Source of the DNA: an uncultured Alphaproteobacteria bacterium
GTDB taxonomy: Bacteria > Pseudomonadota > Alphaproteobacteria > CAAHEQ01 > UBA3637
DNA: 20,941 nt
Assembly: GCA_944391545.1 (NCBI GenBank)
Contig: CALXTZ010000011.1
Location: forward strand, 1 to 20,941
Reading direction: 5' to 3'
Part shown: positions 1 to 6,889 of the stretch, piece by piece
Numbering within the stretch: position 1 is the stretch's first letter
Layout of the letters: each line of letters starts with the position of its first letter
Notes under the pieces: model-generated
What the model saw: only the letters and a program-made list of their open reading frames with translations
What the model was told of the DNA's origin: nothing
Database searches by the model: none
Program-made: the position numbers and the translations under genes

Positions 1-1
1 C

Positions 2-361
2 CCGACGGCTAATCCGTTTTCAAAGGATATGACGGGCTTGGATAAGGCTCTGACGGATCAAGAAAAGCAACTGCGCAAAGAATTAAGCAGCGAAAATACA
101 TCGGCTGATCAAAATGTAACCACAATCAACGACATGTCAAAAGGCGTTCGATTAAAAGACGGGCTGATGTTGCGGATTGAAGGAACAGAGTTCCAAAACA
201 AACGGAAAGAAGGGTTAATGAAAAAGGCGCATGAAAAAGAAACCCCGGCCCAAGACAGACCGTCCGAAGTATTCAAAAGTAAAGTGGCGCAAAAAGAATC
301 GGATGAAGGCACTCTGGCCGCAGAAGCTTTACGTCGACGGTTGGGCGCCGGATTAGGATAA
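2..361 (+). CDS. C-terminal part of an unknown hydrophilic protein (5' end outside window)
   Basis: The frame is open from the left window edge to the TAA at 359-361, so the ATG at 29 is probably internal and only the last 119 or so residues are seen. The visible part is very rich in Lys, Glu, Asp, Gln and Arg. It has no hydrophobic segment and no Cys, and ends in an Arg-rich stretch followed by Gly-Ala-Gly-Leu-Gly. I recognise no domain. It is followed directly by a strong hairpin terminator shared with the convergent pilin-like gene, which supports this being a real 3' end. If the ATG at 29 were the true start it would be a 110-residue protein, but I see no clear ribosome site before it. 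The function cannot be told from this fragment. Confidence 0.55.
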   Translation, partial: PTANPFSKDMTGLDKALTDQEKQLRKELSSENTSADQNVTTINDMSKGVRLKDGLMLRIEGTEFQNKRKEGLMKKAHEKETPAQDRPSEVFKSKVAQKESDEGTLAAEALRRRLGAGLG

Positions 362-374
362 TCAAAACAACGTT

Positions 375-400
375 AAAGGGCGATTTAATCGCCCTTTTCT
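375..400. terminator. Bidirectional hairpin terminator between convergent genes
   Basis: A 10-bp perfect stem (375-384 with 388-397) around a 3-base loop is followed by a T-rich run on the + strand. It ends the unknown + strand gene. On the - strand the same hairpin lies directly after the stop of the Cys-rich pilin-like gene, though the T run there is weaker. Confidence 0.8.
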
Positions 401-401
401 T

Positions 402-2513
402 TTACACGCACGTTTCAGCCGTTTCATCCCACGAATGGTCAGCATCGCAACAAATTTTAGCATTGAATTGATTTGTATGAGTTGTTCCTGGACATACACA
501 ATTTAAGACTTCAGAATTATTTGTACAAGCTGTCTTACAAAAACCACTTTCATCAACAATTTGTCCGTCTGGACAGTTTATAAGCGTACAACCTCCATTA
601 GAAAATGTATGACCAGGAGCACAACAGTGGCCATTTGTTTCTGAGCCTTTACAGACACACGTATCTGTTAAAGGTGCCTCATAAAGACAATATTTTTTAC
701 CTGTTTCTTCATCTATAGGTGCACATTCTTCTAATGCTGGATTTTGACAAATACCATCATAAGTGCAAGAAGTTCCACATTTTTGATTTTTGTAATGACA
801 TTGGACAGAGGAAGCTTGCGAATAAAACCAACAAACCATATCACCATTAATACAACCCCAACGGTTTATAATAGGGCTGTAACTGAAAGTTGTTCCTGCA
901 GGACAGCCGGGATCATAACATGAACCCGAATCGCAATCTGTTCCTGTCGGTTTGCATAAACTTCCACAAATTGTATCATCTCGATAACATGTTGCAGCAG
1001 TAGAATATCCTTCGCAACAGACCCCTTGTGAATCGCAACACATTCCTTTTTCTTGGTTATAAGTAAAACCAGTAGCACAAAGAACCTCATCACAAGCGCC
1101 GTTGCAAGAAGGAGGATCTTGACATGAGGCTGAACATTGAACTCCAGAGGAAGAGTAACATATCCAGCGAGTGATTGTGTCAATGTTAAAAATCGGGTAA
1201 CAATAGACCCCTGAAGCAAAAGAACAAGAGGACATCAATGTAGGTTCAGTGAAATTAGCCCCAACACCTGTACAAATGCTTGGAGTACAGGTCCCTATGA
1301 TTTTTGAACCATTTAATGTTTCTGTTTGTGCACAAGGATATAAGGAATCTGTTCCAAAACAAAAAGCGTATCGTCCTCGCCAATAACAATCCCAGTTTGG
1401 AATAGATAATTTACATCCCCAATACCATTCTCCTCCAAGCCTTTTATAATTGGTAAAGGTGAAGGAATCTTCCCCAAGTTCTGCAGGGCAGGCACTTGGT
1501 CTACAAATGCCAACGTCACAAGAAACTGTTTGAATATTGTCTATATTTGTACAGTTTGTTCCACATCTTATATCATTAATATAGCAAGCCCCATTTTCCC
1601 CTGTACAGTAAAATCTTTGGCATTGTCCTGCGACATAAATATATCCTTCAGGACAGGCACAAGTATCAGCATTTGTTCCTTCGAAACAAATACAGGCACA
1701 TGTATCAGGATCTCTTTCTCCAGTTATGCCAGAGCCTTTGCATTTTGGATAACAGGCACTGTTACACATATCATATCCTTCATCGCATTCACATGAACAA
1801 GTTGCCGTATTCCAGGTCGCATTTTCAGGACATTCTTGAGGTTCACAAACACAATCACAAGTGACAGGGTCTCTTATAAAACCTTCTTGACAAGTCGTAT
1901 AACAACTACCTAGACACTCCGTATATCCAGAAGCACATTGACAAACCTTTGACCTGCAAACTTCTTTAGGGCCGCATAAGTTGTCATTGTCTTGACACGT
2001 GCCACTTTCGCAACTTTGACATCCTTCACAATTACAATCAATTGGATCAACACCGCTTGACGGTTTTCCGACGGACAAACCGTCATAAGAAAAGACAAAC
2101 GTGTTATCCGCGCCACACGTTGAAGAAAGATCAGCCTCATTCAATGTAACGGATTTGGGAACGGGAAAAGTCATGTCTTGCAAACGACGACAGACACGTT
2201 CGGGTACGTGAGAGGCGATAATGTCATACCCGTTTCCGGAAGTCTTTTTGTGTTGGTAAGTGATGTTTTCGACGACTTCATCGAACCCGGGCAAAGGATA
2301 AGTTTGTCCGATTTGCGTTTGTCGGACAAGAGGATTTCCGAAAGAAGCAACGGCGCGTAAATCGACTTGGTTGTAGATTTGATTGGCGCGATGTTTAGAA
2401 ACGGCAAAGGTGTAAGCAGCAATGCCGCCGACGGTTAAGACGCCCATAATGGCCAAAACAGCCAACATCTCCAACATACTTCTGCCTTGTTGTTTTGCCA
2501 AATATTTTTTCAT
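402..2513 (-). CDS. Large Cys-rich protein with type IV prepilin N-terminus
   Basis: A 703-residue protein, probably a surface-exposed pilin-like adhesin. Residues 1-10 form a short basic leader ending in Gly10. The following Arg-Ser-Met-Leu-Glu puts Glu at +5, followed by about 20 hydrophobic residues: a type III (prepilin peptidase) signal. Residues 35-150 look like a pilin-type head with few Cys. From about residue 160 to the end it is dominated by Cys in EGF-like spacing, then in larger modules built on C-x-x-D-x-x-C-G-x-x-C. Typical type IV pilins are 120-200 residues, so the tail is far outside the norm. I chose ATG 2513 over GTG 2528 because a GAGGA ribosome site lies 8 bases before the ATG. 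The Cys-rich tail is more A+T rich than the pilin part. The promoter carries a G14 tract, suggesting phase-variable expression. The pilin signal is clear; the adhesin role is inferred. Confidence 0.85.
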   Translation of the reverse strand: MKKYLAKQQGRSMLEMLAVLAIMGVLTVGGIAAYTFAVSKHRANQIYNQVDLRAVASFGNPLVRQTQIGQTYPLPGFDEVVENITYQHKKTSGNGYDIIASHVPERVCRRLQDMTFPVPKSVTLNEADLSSTCGADNTFVFSYDGLSVGKPSSGVDPIDCNCEGCQSCESGTCQDNDNLCGPKEVCRSKVCQCASGYTECLGSCYTTCQEGFIRDPVTCDCVCEPQECPENATWNTATCSCECDEGYDMCNSACYPKCKGSGITGERDPDTCACICFEGTNADTCACPEGYIYVAGQCQRFYCTGENGACYINDIRCGTNCTNIDNIQTVSCDVGICRPSACPAELGEDSFTFTNYKRLGGEWYWGCKLSIPNWDCYWRGRYAFCFGTDSLYPCAQTETLNGSKIIGTCTPSICTGVGANFTEPTLMSSCSFASGVYCYPIFNIDTITRWICYSSSGVQCSASCQDPPSCNGACDEVLCATGFTYNQEKGMCCDSQGVCCEGYSTAATCYRDDTICGSLCKPTGTDCDSGSCYDPGCPAGTTFSYSPIINRWGCINGDMVCWFYSQASSVQCHYKNQKCGTSCTYDGICQNPALEECAPIDEETGKKYCLYEAPLTDTCVCKGSETNGHCCAPGHTFSNGGCTLINCPDGQIVDESGFCKTACTNNSEVLNCVCPGTTHTNQFNAKICCDADHSWDETAETCV

Positions 2514-2521
2514 CCGATTTT

Positions 2522-2530
2522 TCCTCACCT
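2522..2530 (-). promoter_or_regulatory. Ribosome binding site that decides the pilin-like gene start
   Basis: On the - strand an AGGTGAGGA element lies 8 bases before ATG 2513. It overlaps the in-frame GTG at 2528, which therefore cannot use it. This favours the ATG, giving a short leader (10 residues to the processing Gly). Confidence 0.65.
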
Positions 2531-2610
2531 TTATATTACTATATGTGACTTATTTTCTTAAGACTTTACGGTTTATTGCGATTTTTAACCTCTTCTTCAA
2601 TTTTTTTACA

Positions 2611-2640
2611 AGTATCCCCCCCCCCCCCCGCATCTGTCAA
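2611..2640 (-). promoter_or_regulatory. Promoter of the pilin-like gene with poly-G spacer
   Basis: On the - strand a perfect -35 TTGACA (2635-2640) is followed by an 18-bp spacer (2617-2634) and GATACT (2611-2616, 4 of 6 matches to TATAAT). The spacer consists of five bases plus 13 of the 14 Gs; the last G is the first base of the -10. Loss of one G would give the ideal 17-bp spacing and gain of one would give 19. The leader would be about 90 nt. A weaker alternative -10 (TATAGT, 2538-2543) lies nearer the gene but has no good -35. Confidence 0.65.
2616..2629. repeat. Homopolymer C14/G14 tract in promoter spacer
   Basis: Fourteen consecutive C on the + strand (G on the coding strand of the pilin-like gene). 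Tracts of this length are prone to slipped-strand mispairing. This one lies between the promoter elements, not in a gene. It and 6921-6932 are the only long C/G runs I noticed in the window. Confidence 0.95.
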
Positions 2641-2653
2641 GAAAATTCTGCGC

Positions 2654-2683
2654 ATAAAAAAAAGAGGCTCTTCAGCCTCTTTT
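2654..2683 (-). terminator. Terminator of the timA-mltA-smr-tsaD-trxA operon
   Basis: On the - strand a stem of 7-9 bp (2661-2669 with 2674-2682) around a 4-base loop is followed by eight T. It lies about 45 nt after the trxA stop, and its T run ends only about 15 bp before the -35 of the pilin-like gene. Confidence 0.85.
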
Positions 2684-2726
2684 GCTCAAAAAAACACGCC
2701 ACAAAGAAACAGTTTTTAAAACTGAC

Positions 2727-3038
2727 TTATTTATGAGACTTAATCCAATCTTCCAAAGCGGATTTCGGCATGCTGCCCACTTTACGATCAACCAATTCAC
2801 CGTTTTTGAACAAGATAAATGTCGGAATGGTTTGAATCCCGTATTCAGACGGCGTCTTGGGCGATTCATCAATATCCATTTTAACGATTTTAACGTCTGT
2901 CATTTCCGTGGAAATTTCCGTCACCAGCGGCAACATTTGCCGACACGGCCCGCACCACGATGCAAAAAAATCGACCATTACCAGCCCGTTTGCATCCAAA
3001 ACTTCCGATTTAAATGTGTTATCATTAATTATTTCCAT
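2727..3038 (-). CDS. trxA: Thioredoxin
   Basis: A 103-residue cytoplasmic dithiol-disulfide oxidoreductase that reduces protein disulfides and accepts electrons from thioredoxin reductase. The whole protein is one thioredoxin fold. The active site Trp-Cys-Gly-Pro-Cys lies at residues 28-32 (Cys29, Cys32), the buried Asp is at about residue 23 and the cis-Pro is Pro72 in the Thr-Ile-Pro-Thr motif. The length is normal for TrxA. An AGGAGA ribosome site precedes the ATG by about 6 bases. It is the last gene of the operon, 39 nt after tsaD, and is followed by a strong terminator. There is no signal peptide, so a cytoplasmic TrxA is more likely than a periplasmic relative. Confidence 0.95.
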   Translation of the reverse strand: MEIINDNTFKSEVLDANGLVMVDFFASWCGPCRQMLPLVTEISTEMTDVKIVKMDIDESPKTPSEYGIQTIPTFILFKNGELVDRKVGSMPKSALEDWIKSHK

Positions 3039-3077
3039 AGTTCTCTCCTTTTGTTGAAACCTGTTTTCAATGTAGAA

Positions 3078-4103
3078 TTAAATGTCATCACTGTCAAGGG
3101 GCCATCTGGGTCTGGCTTTAAAATCCAACGAACTGGTTTTGCCGTTTTTGAATCTTTCCAATCCCGCCCAAGCAATCATAACACCGTTATCCGTACACAA
3201 TTTTAACGGCGGCGCCGCAAACGTCATTTGCCGTACCCGCGCCAAATTTTCAATTGCTTCTCGCAACGCGCAGTTTGCTGCTACGCCGCCTGAGACAACC
3301 AAATCTTTGGCATCGGGATATTTTTCTTTAAACACAGCAATCCCATGCTTTAATCGGTCAATCACGCTTTCAATCACCGCCTGTTGAAATGATGCGGCTA
3401 AATCAGCTTTATCTTGTTCAGTCAAAGTGCCCAACACTTCAATTTGATGCCGCACCGCCGTTTTCAAACCGGAAAAAGAAAACAAACAATCATCTCGTCC
3501 TTTCATCGGACGCGGCAAAGCAAATCGTTTCGGATCGCCGTAAACGGCAACGCGTTCGATATTCGGCCCGCCCGGATAGCCGACCTGCAACATTTTCGCC
3601 ACTTTATCAAAAGCTTCTCCGGCCGAATCGTCAATCGTCCCGCCGAGCCGTACATATTTACCCGGCGCTTCAACAGCCAAAATCTGGCAATGCCCGCCGG
3701 ACACCAACAACAACAAATACGGAAAAGCCACATCATTCGTTAAGCGAGCCATCAAGGCATGGCCTTCTAAATGATTAACGGCCACAAACGGCAATTGATG
3801 CGCCATCGCAATGGCTTTGGCCGTCATCACGCCCACAATCACGCCGCCAATTAAGCCGGGACCGCCGGCTACCGCGACAGCCGACAAATCATCAAAGTCA
3901 ACTTTCGCTTCAGTCATTGCTTCCTGAACGATTAAATCAACCTGTTCCAAATGTGCGCGCGCCGCAATTTCGGGAACGACTCCCCCGAAGCGGCGATGTT
4001 CTTCAAATTGCGACCAAACAACGGAAGACAAAATCTCCCGTTTATCATTGACAATCGCGCATGCTGTTTCGTCACAGCTGGATTCAATTCCCATTACTAA
4101 CAT
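3078..4103 (-). CDS. tsaD: tRNA N6-adenosine threonylcarbamoyltransferase TsaD
   Basis: A 341-residue ASKHA-fold enzyme that transfers the threonylcarbamoyl group to A37 of tRNAs reading ANN codons, working with TsaB and TsaE. The N-terminal Gly-Ile-Glu-Ser-Ser-Cys-Asp-Glu-Thr motif is intact. The metal-binding His pair is His111 and His115 in His-Leu-Glu-Gly-His. A Ser-Gly-Gly-His motif follows at about residue 135, and the Ser-Gly-Gly-Val-Ala-Ala-Asn motif of the family lies near residue 270. The length is normal. The start has a GGAAG ribosome site; an in-frame ATG three codons later is also possible. It overlaps the end of the Smr gene by 20 bp, consistent with translational coupling. Confidence 0.96.
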   Translation of the reverse strand: MLVMGIESSCDETACAIVNDKREILSSVVWSQFEEHRRFGGVVPEIAARAHLEQVDLIVQEAMTEAKVDFDDLSAVAVAGGPGLIGGVIVGVMTAKAIAMAHQLPFVAVNHLEGHALMARLTNDVAFPYLLLLVSGGHCQILAVEAPGKYVRLGGTIDDSAGEAFDKVAKMLQVGYPGGPNIERVAVYGDPKRFALPRPMKGRDDCLFSFSGLKTAVRHQIEVLGTLTEQDKADLAASFQQAVIESVIDRLKHGIAVFKEKYPDAKDLVVSGGVAANCALREAIENLARVRQMTFAAPPLKLCTDNGVMIAWAGLERFKNGKTSSLDFKARPRWPLDSDDI

Positions 4104-4503
4104 GTTCTTTCTTCCGTTTCAAATAAACCAAAAAAGCACCGTCGCCGCCCATTCGCGCAGGCGCTGTTTCAACGCGGCTGATTTTCTCCCGAATATCAGC
4201 TCTTTCAAGCCATTTCGGAAATTCCTGACGCAGGACTCCTTTTCCTTGAGCGCCCTTTCCCGTAATTACAATAATCTGGCGCGTCTCGCGGGCAGCATGT
4301 TCCGTCAAAAAATCCCGAAAAGCTCCGAAAGCTTCCTGCAACGTAAAATGATGCAAATCCAATCGCGTTGATAACGGCGGTCGTTTCATTAAGAAAAACC
4401 GACCGGTCAACAACCGTTTCAACAAAGGCGCCTTGTGTTTTTTATCCAAAGGCGTCACGGTTTGAATAAACTCGTTCCATACGTTCCAATCGTCCTGCTT
4501 CAT
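4084..4503 (-). CDS. Smr-domain protein
   Basis: A 139-residue protein with a basic N-terminus and a C-terminal Smr domain, the small MutS-related domain associated with endonuclease or nucleic-acid-binding activity. Residues 48-54 give the Leu-Asp-Leu-His-x-x-Thr motif. Residues 81-84 give Thr-Gly-Lys-Gly, and a Gly-Gly-Asp-Gly-Ala-Phe stretch lies at 119-124. The residue after the motif His is another His where Gly is common in this family, a small departure. It starts 3 nt after the mltA stop without a strong ribosome site, so it probably depends on coupling, and its 3' end overlaps tsaD. Small Smr proteins next to mltA are a usual alphaproteobacterial arrangement. The cellular role is not established. 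Confidence 0.9.
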   Translation of the reverse strand: MKQDDWNVWNEFIQTVTPLDKKHKAPLLKRLLTGRFFLMKRPPLSTRLDLHHFTLQEAFGAFRDFLTEHAARETRQIIVITGKGAQGKGVLRQEFPKWLERADIREKISRVETAPARMGGDGAFLVYLKRKKEHVSNGN

Positions 4504-4506
4504 GAT

Positions 4507-5610
4507 TTACAAAGACCCCGGCGGTGTTTTTCCTTTCGGCCACAACAAATAATAACTGCCGACACTTTTCATCCGACCGGCTTTTTGAAAAGCCTCCTCG
4601 CCGTAGCCCCAGAAAAAATCAGCTCTGACAGGCCCTTTGATGGCTGCTCCGATATCCTGCGCCACGACCAATCGTTGAATTTTTTCTCCGTCCGGATCCG
4701 TTGTATTCAACAACACAGGCGTGTTCAGCGGGATAAACCGCGTATCAACGGCAATACTGCGCCGCGGCGTTAAAGACACGCCGGCAGCACCGATCGGTCC
4801 GTCTGCTTGAGGCAAAATCTGGAAAAAAATAAAACGCGGATTCTGCGCCATTAATGCTTTAGCCTGCTCCGGATTTTCTTTTAACCATGTCCGAATGTGC
4901 GGCATAGATGCTTTACCGGGTTCCAATACGCCTGCTTTGGCCATAATCGACCCGATACCGACAAATCCGTGCCCGTTGTTTCCCGCGTATCCGACATGAA
5001 CAACGCCATCCGGCGTTTCAACGCGGCCGGAACCTTGAATGTGTAAAATAAACGAATCGACCGGATCATCCACCCACAGCAAAACAGGCGCCTGCATCTG
5101 TTCCGAATCGATCCGTTTAAAGTAAGGAACCAATTTGCCGTTCTCGACACGACCGATCAGCTGCGTTTTATCACTTTTAACGCCGAATGTATTCAAATCC
5201 ACGCGCACCAAATCCGCCGGCACCCCGTAAATCGGCGTTTGATAAGCCCCTTCCCGGACAAATGATCCGTTTAAAGAAGCTTCATAATATCCGGTAAACG
5301 TTCCCTCTTGAGATCCGTTAGCCAAAACCAAATAAGCATCCAGATTTTTTTCTAAATACCGCCGCAATTTTTTGGAAGAAGCTTTCGGATTCAGCCCCTG
5401 ACAAAATTCCCGCCAATCCGGTTTCGGATTTTCACAGCTTTTCAAAAGCGCCGGCAATGCCTTTGCCACATCATCCGAAGCCCATCCGGGCATTTTATAA
5501 ACAGGAACGGCTTTTAACTCAAACGGTTTAGGTTGTTCTTTGCGTCCCGAACATGCCGCCAAAACCGCCAGCAGACAAATTCCGACGGCGCGCAAGACAA
5601 AATCAGCCAT
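4507..5610 (-). CDS. mltA: Membrane-bound lytic murein transglycosylase A (lipoprotein)
   Basis: A 367-residue peptidoglycan lytic transglycosylase, cleaving the MurNAc-GlcNAc bond with formation of a 1,6-anhydro product at the inner face of the outer membrane. I chose ATG 5610 over an ORF reaching 5751. This start gives a lipoprotein signal (Leu-Ala-Ala-Cys, lipid Cys at residue 20, Ser at +2, favouring outer-membrane sorting), a GAGG ribosome site 6 bases upstream, and the expected length (E. coli MltA is about 365). The MltA domain follows, with Gly-Tyr-Tyr-Glu and Ile-Gln-Gly-Ser-Gly motifs. The C-terminal 3D domain has the Gln-Asp-Ile-Gly-x-Ala-Ile-Lys-Gly motif and a downstream Asp in Arg-Ala-Asp-Phe-Phe. 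It overlaps the timA stop by 8 bp and abuts smr. Confidence 0.93.
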   Translation of the reverse strand: MADFVLRAVGICLLAVLAACSGRKEQPKPFELKAVPVYKMPGWASDDVAKALPALLKSCENPKPDWREFCQGLNPKASSKKLRRYLEKNLDAYLVLANGSQEGTFTGYYEASLNGSFVREGAYQTPIYGVPADLVRVDLNTFGVKSDKTQLIGRVENGKLVPYFKRIDSEQMQAPVLLWVDDPVDSFILHIQGSGRVETPDGVVHVGYAGNNGHGFVGIGSIMAKAGVLEPGKASMPHIRTWLKENPEQAKALMAQNPRFIFFQILPQADGPIGAAGVSLTPRRSIAVDTRFIPLNTPVLLNTTDPDGEKIQRLVVAQDIGAAIKGPVRADFFWGYGEEAFQKAGRMKSVGSYYLLWPKGKTPPGSL

Positions 5611-6205
5611 TGAAAGCCTCACTTTTGGTGGCCGAAACAATCCACGTATTTTTGCTTTTATTTTCCTTTTGGAAAGTCCATACATCATGGACTTTGCCGA
5701 TAAAAATCGGGTCACCCTCCAAAACCTGTCCCATCTTATCGCGCAAAGCATTGGTTTGTTCCGTCACGAAATCAACCGTGACGGTAAGCGGATTTTTTTC
5801 ATCCGATTGTTCCAAAATTTTGCAAGACACAAATGAAATCAACGTAAATTCCATTTTTTGTTCTTTGGCTTTACGCTCTTCAATCGCCTGAACAAAGCTG
5901 TCATATACGCGCGGTGCCAAAAACGTTTTCAACGTATCGACACGCCCTCCGGCAAAAGCGTCCACAACCGCATTAAAAGCCATTTTGGCACCGATTAAAA
6001 AGTCGTCTTGATTAAATCCGGACGTTTCTTTCTTTTCCGGCAAGCCCGCTTTTTTCTCGGAAATCAAGGTCATTTCCAACACATCCCCCGTCTTATCCGA
6101 TACAAAGCGGATTTTTTCTCCTTTGGGTTCTTGCCCCAAAACCGAGATTAATTTCGACACAATCAAAAAGACAACAACTGTTAAAAGTATCCATCCTAAC
6201 TGCAT
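5603..6205 (-). CDS. timA: Tim44-like membrane protein (TimA family)
   Basis: A 200-residue inner-membrane-anchored protein with a Tim44-like C-terminal domain. Residues 3-21 are hydrophobic, followed by a charged linker and an alpha/beta domain from about residue 65 to the end that matches alphaproteobacterial TimA proteins. This family is related to the mitochondrial import component Tim44; its bacterial function is poorly known. I chose ATG 6205 because AAGGA lies about 7 bases before it, while ATG 6250 lacks a ribosome site and would put charged residues before the membrane segment. It is the first gene of the operon leading into mltA, smr, tsaD and trxA. A TATACT box at 6254-6259 (- strand) is a possible -10, without a convincing -35. 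Confidence 0.85.
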   Translation of the reverse strand: MQLGWILLTVVVFLIVSKLISVLGQEPKGEKIRFVSDKTGDVLEMTLISEKKAGLPEKKETSGFNQDDFLIGAKMAFNAVVDAFAGGRVDTLKTFLAPRVYDSFVQAIEERKAKEQKMEFTLISFVSCKILEQSDEKNPLTVTVDFVTEQTNALRDKMGQVLEGDPIFIGKVHDVWTFQKENKSKNTWIVSATKSEAFNG

Positions 6206-6346
6206 TTTATTTTCCTTATCTTTCGCTTTAAAGATACCAACTATTTTCACAAAAGTATAGATTTTTTTATGATAAGCCTTTTTTTTTCATCCCGAATAAG
6301 CTATATAGGAAAGGTGAAGACTTAAAATCAACAAAAAGGACAAAAA

Positions 6347-6805
6347 ATGACCGAACAACAAAATACCCCGAATGTGCAGGTCAATGCACAGTACATCAAA
6401 GATTTTTCTTTTGAAGCCCCGAAAATGCCGTTTATTTTATCGCAATTAACAGAGGCGCCTCATATCAACATCAACATCGACGTAAATGCGTCCGTCGTCA
6501 ATAAAGAACAAAATTTATACACGGTTGATCTCATTGTCAAAGCCGAAGCAAAAGCCAAAGAAGAAGTAGCTTTTATTTGTGAATTGACATACGGGGCTTT
6601 AGTGACGTTGAATCTGCCCGAAGAACATGTCAAACCGGTTTTATTGGTAGAAGTTCCGCATCTTTTGTTCCCATTCGTACGGTCTTTGATTGCCAATACG
6701 ACCCGAGAATCCGGCCTGCCGCCGTTATCGTTAAATCCGATTGATTTTTCGGCGCTTTATCGAGAACGCATTATGGCAGAAGCCAACAAAGAAAAAGCCA
6801 ATTAA
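6347..6805 (+). CDS. secB: Protein-export chaperone SecB
   Basis: A 152-residue cytosolic chaperone that keeps precursor proteins unfolded and delivers them to SecA; it acts as a tetramer. The sequence shows the family's N-terminal Tyr-x-Lys-Asp-x-Ser-Phe-Glu and Pro. It also has the acidic beta-strand core and the conserved Pro-His-Leu-Leu-Phe-Pro-Phe-x-Arg followed by the Gly-x-Pro-Pro-Leu-x-Leu-x-Pro-Ile-Asp-Phe loop near the C-terminus. Length is normal. An AAAGGAC ribosome site precedes the ATG. It is a single-gene unit, divergent from timA, with a strong terminator. This divergent pairing is common in Alphaproteobacteria. Confidence 0.96.
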   Translation: MTEQQNTPNVQVNAQYIKDFSFEAPKMPFILSQLTEAPHININIDVNASVVNKEQNLYTVDLIVKAEAKAKEEVAFICELTYGALVTLNLPEEHVKPVLLVEVPHLLFPFVRSLIANTTRESGLPPLSLNPIDFSALYRERIMAEANKEKAN

Positions 6806-6807
6806 TC

Positions 6808-6835
6808 AAAAGCTCCCGATCGGGAGCTTTTTTTA
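6808..6835 (+). terminator. secB terminator
   Basis: A perfect palindrome of 18 bases at 6811-6828, extended by A/T pairs, forms a 9-10 bp stem with a GATC loop followed by a run of T. The TTGACA of the next gene starts directly behind its T run. Confidence 0.9.
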
Positions 6836-6864
6836 TTGACAATTGATTGGGAATGGGATAGAAA
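6836..6864 (+). promoter_or_regulatory. Promoter of the second Cys-rich gene
   Basis: A perfect -35 TTGACA (6836-6841), a 17-bp spacer and TAGAAA (6859-6864, 4 of 6 matches to TATAAT). The start would be about 20 nt before the ATG at 6890, leaving room for the AAAGGAAAGGG ribosome site. Unlike the promoter of the paralogue, its spacer contains no homopolymer. Confidence 0.6.
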
Positions 6865-6889
6865 AAATTCATAAAGGAAAGGGAAAAAG

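Noticed and set aside
866..1219. 117-codon - strand frame inside the pilin-like gene
   Set aside because: Same strand, different frame as a gene with a continuous Cys-rich reading frame and clear paralogue; no ribosome site.
2616..2629. Possibility that the C tracts are pure sequencing or assembly errors
   Set aside because: Exact length may be wrong, but existence is not in doubt, and both positions (promoter spacer, frame with stops in both off phases) are those expected of functional switches. Length still needs read-level checking.
2710..2724. A/T-rich palindrome after the trxA stop as a terminator
   Set aside because: Weak stem with almost no loop; the hairpin at 2661-2682 is a far better terminator.
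2422..2736. 104-codon + strand frame crossing the C14 tract
   Set aside because: It is antisense to the prepilin start and its promoter and crosses the trxA terminator; its Pro run is only the homopolymer read as codons.
2682..3206. 174-codon open frame on the + strand
   Set aside because: It lies antisense to trxA and the end of tsaD, both certain genes; no ribosome site and no recognisable protein features.
3389..3778. Two overlapping + strand frames of over 100 codons inside tsaD
   Set aside because: Shadows of tsaD codon use; rich in Arg, Pro and Ser with no motif or start signal.
6279..6287. T9 run between timA and secB as a third switch
   Set aside because: T/A runs of this length are frequent in A+T-rich spacers, and no promoter elements are placed around it in a way that would make its length matter.
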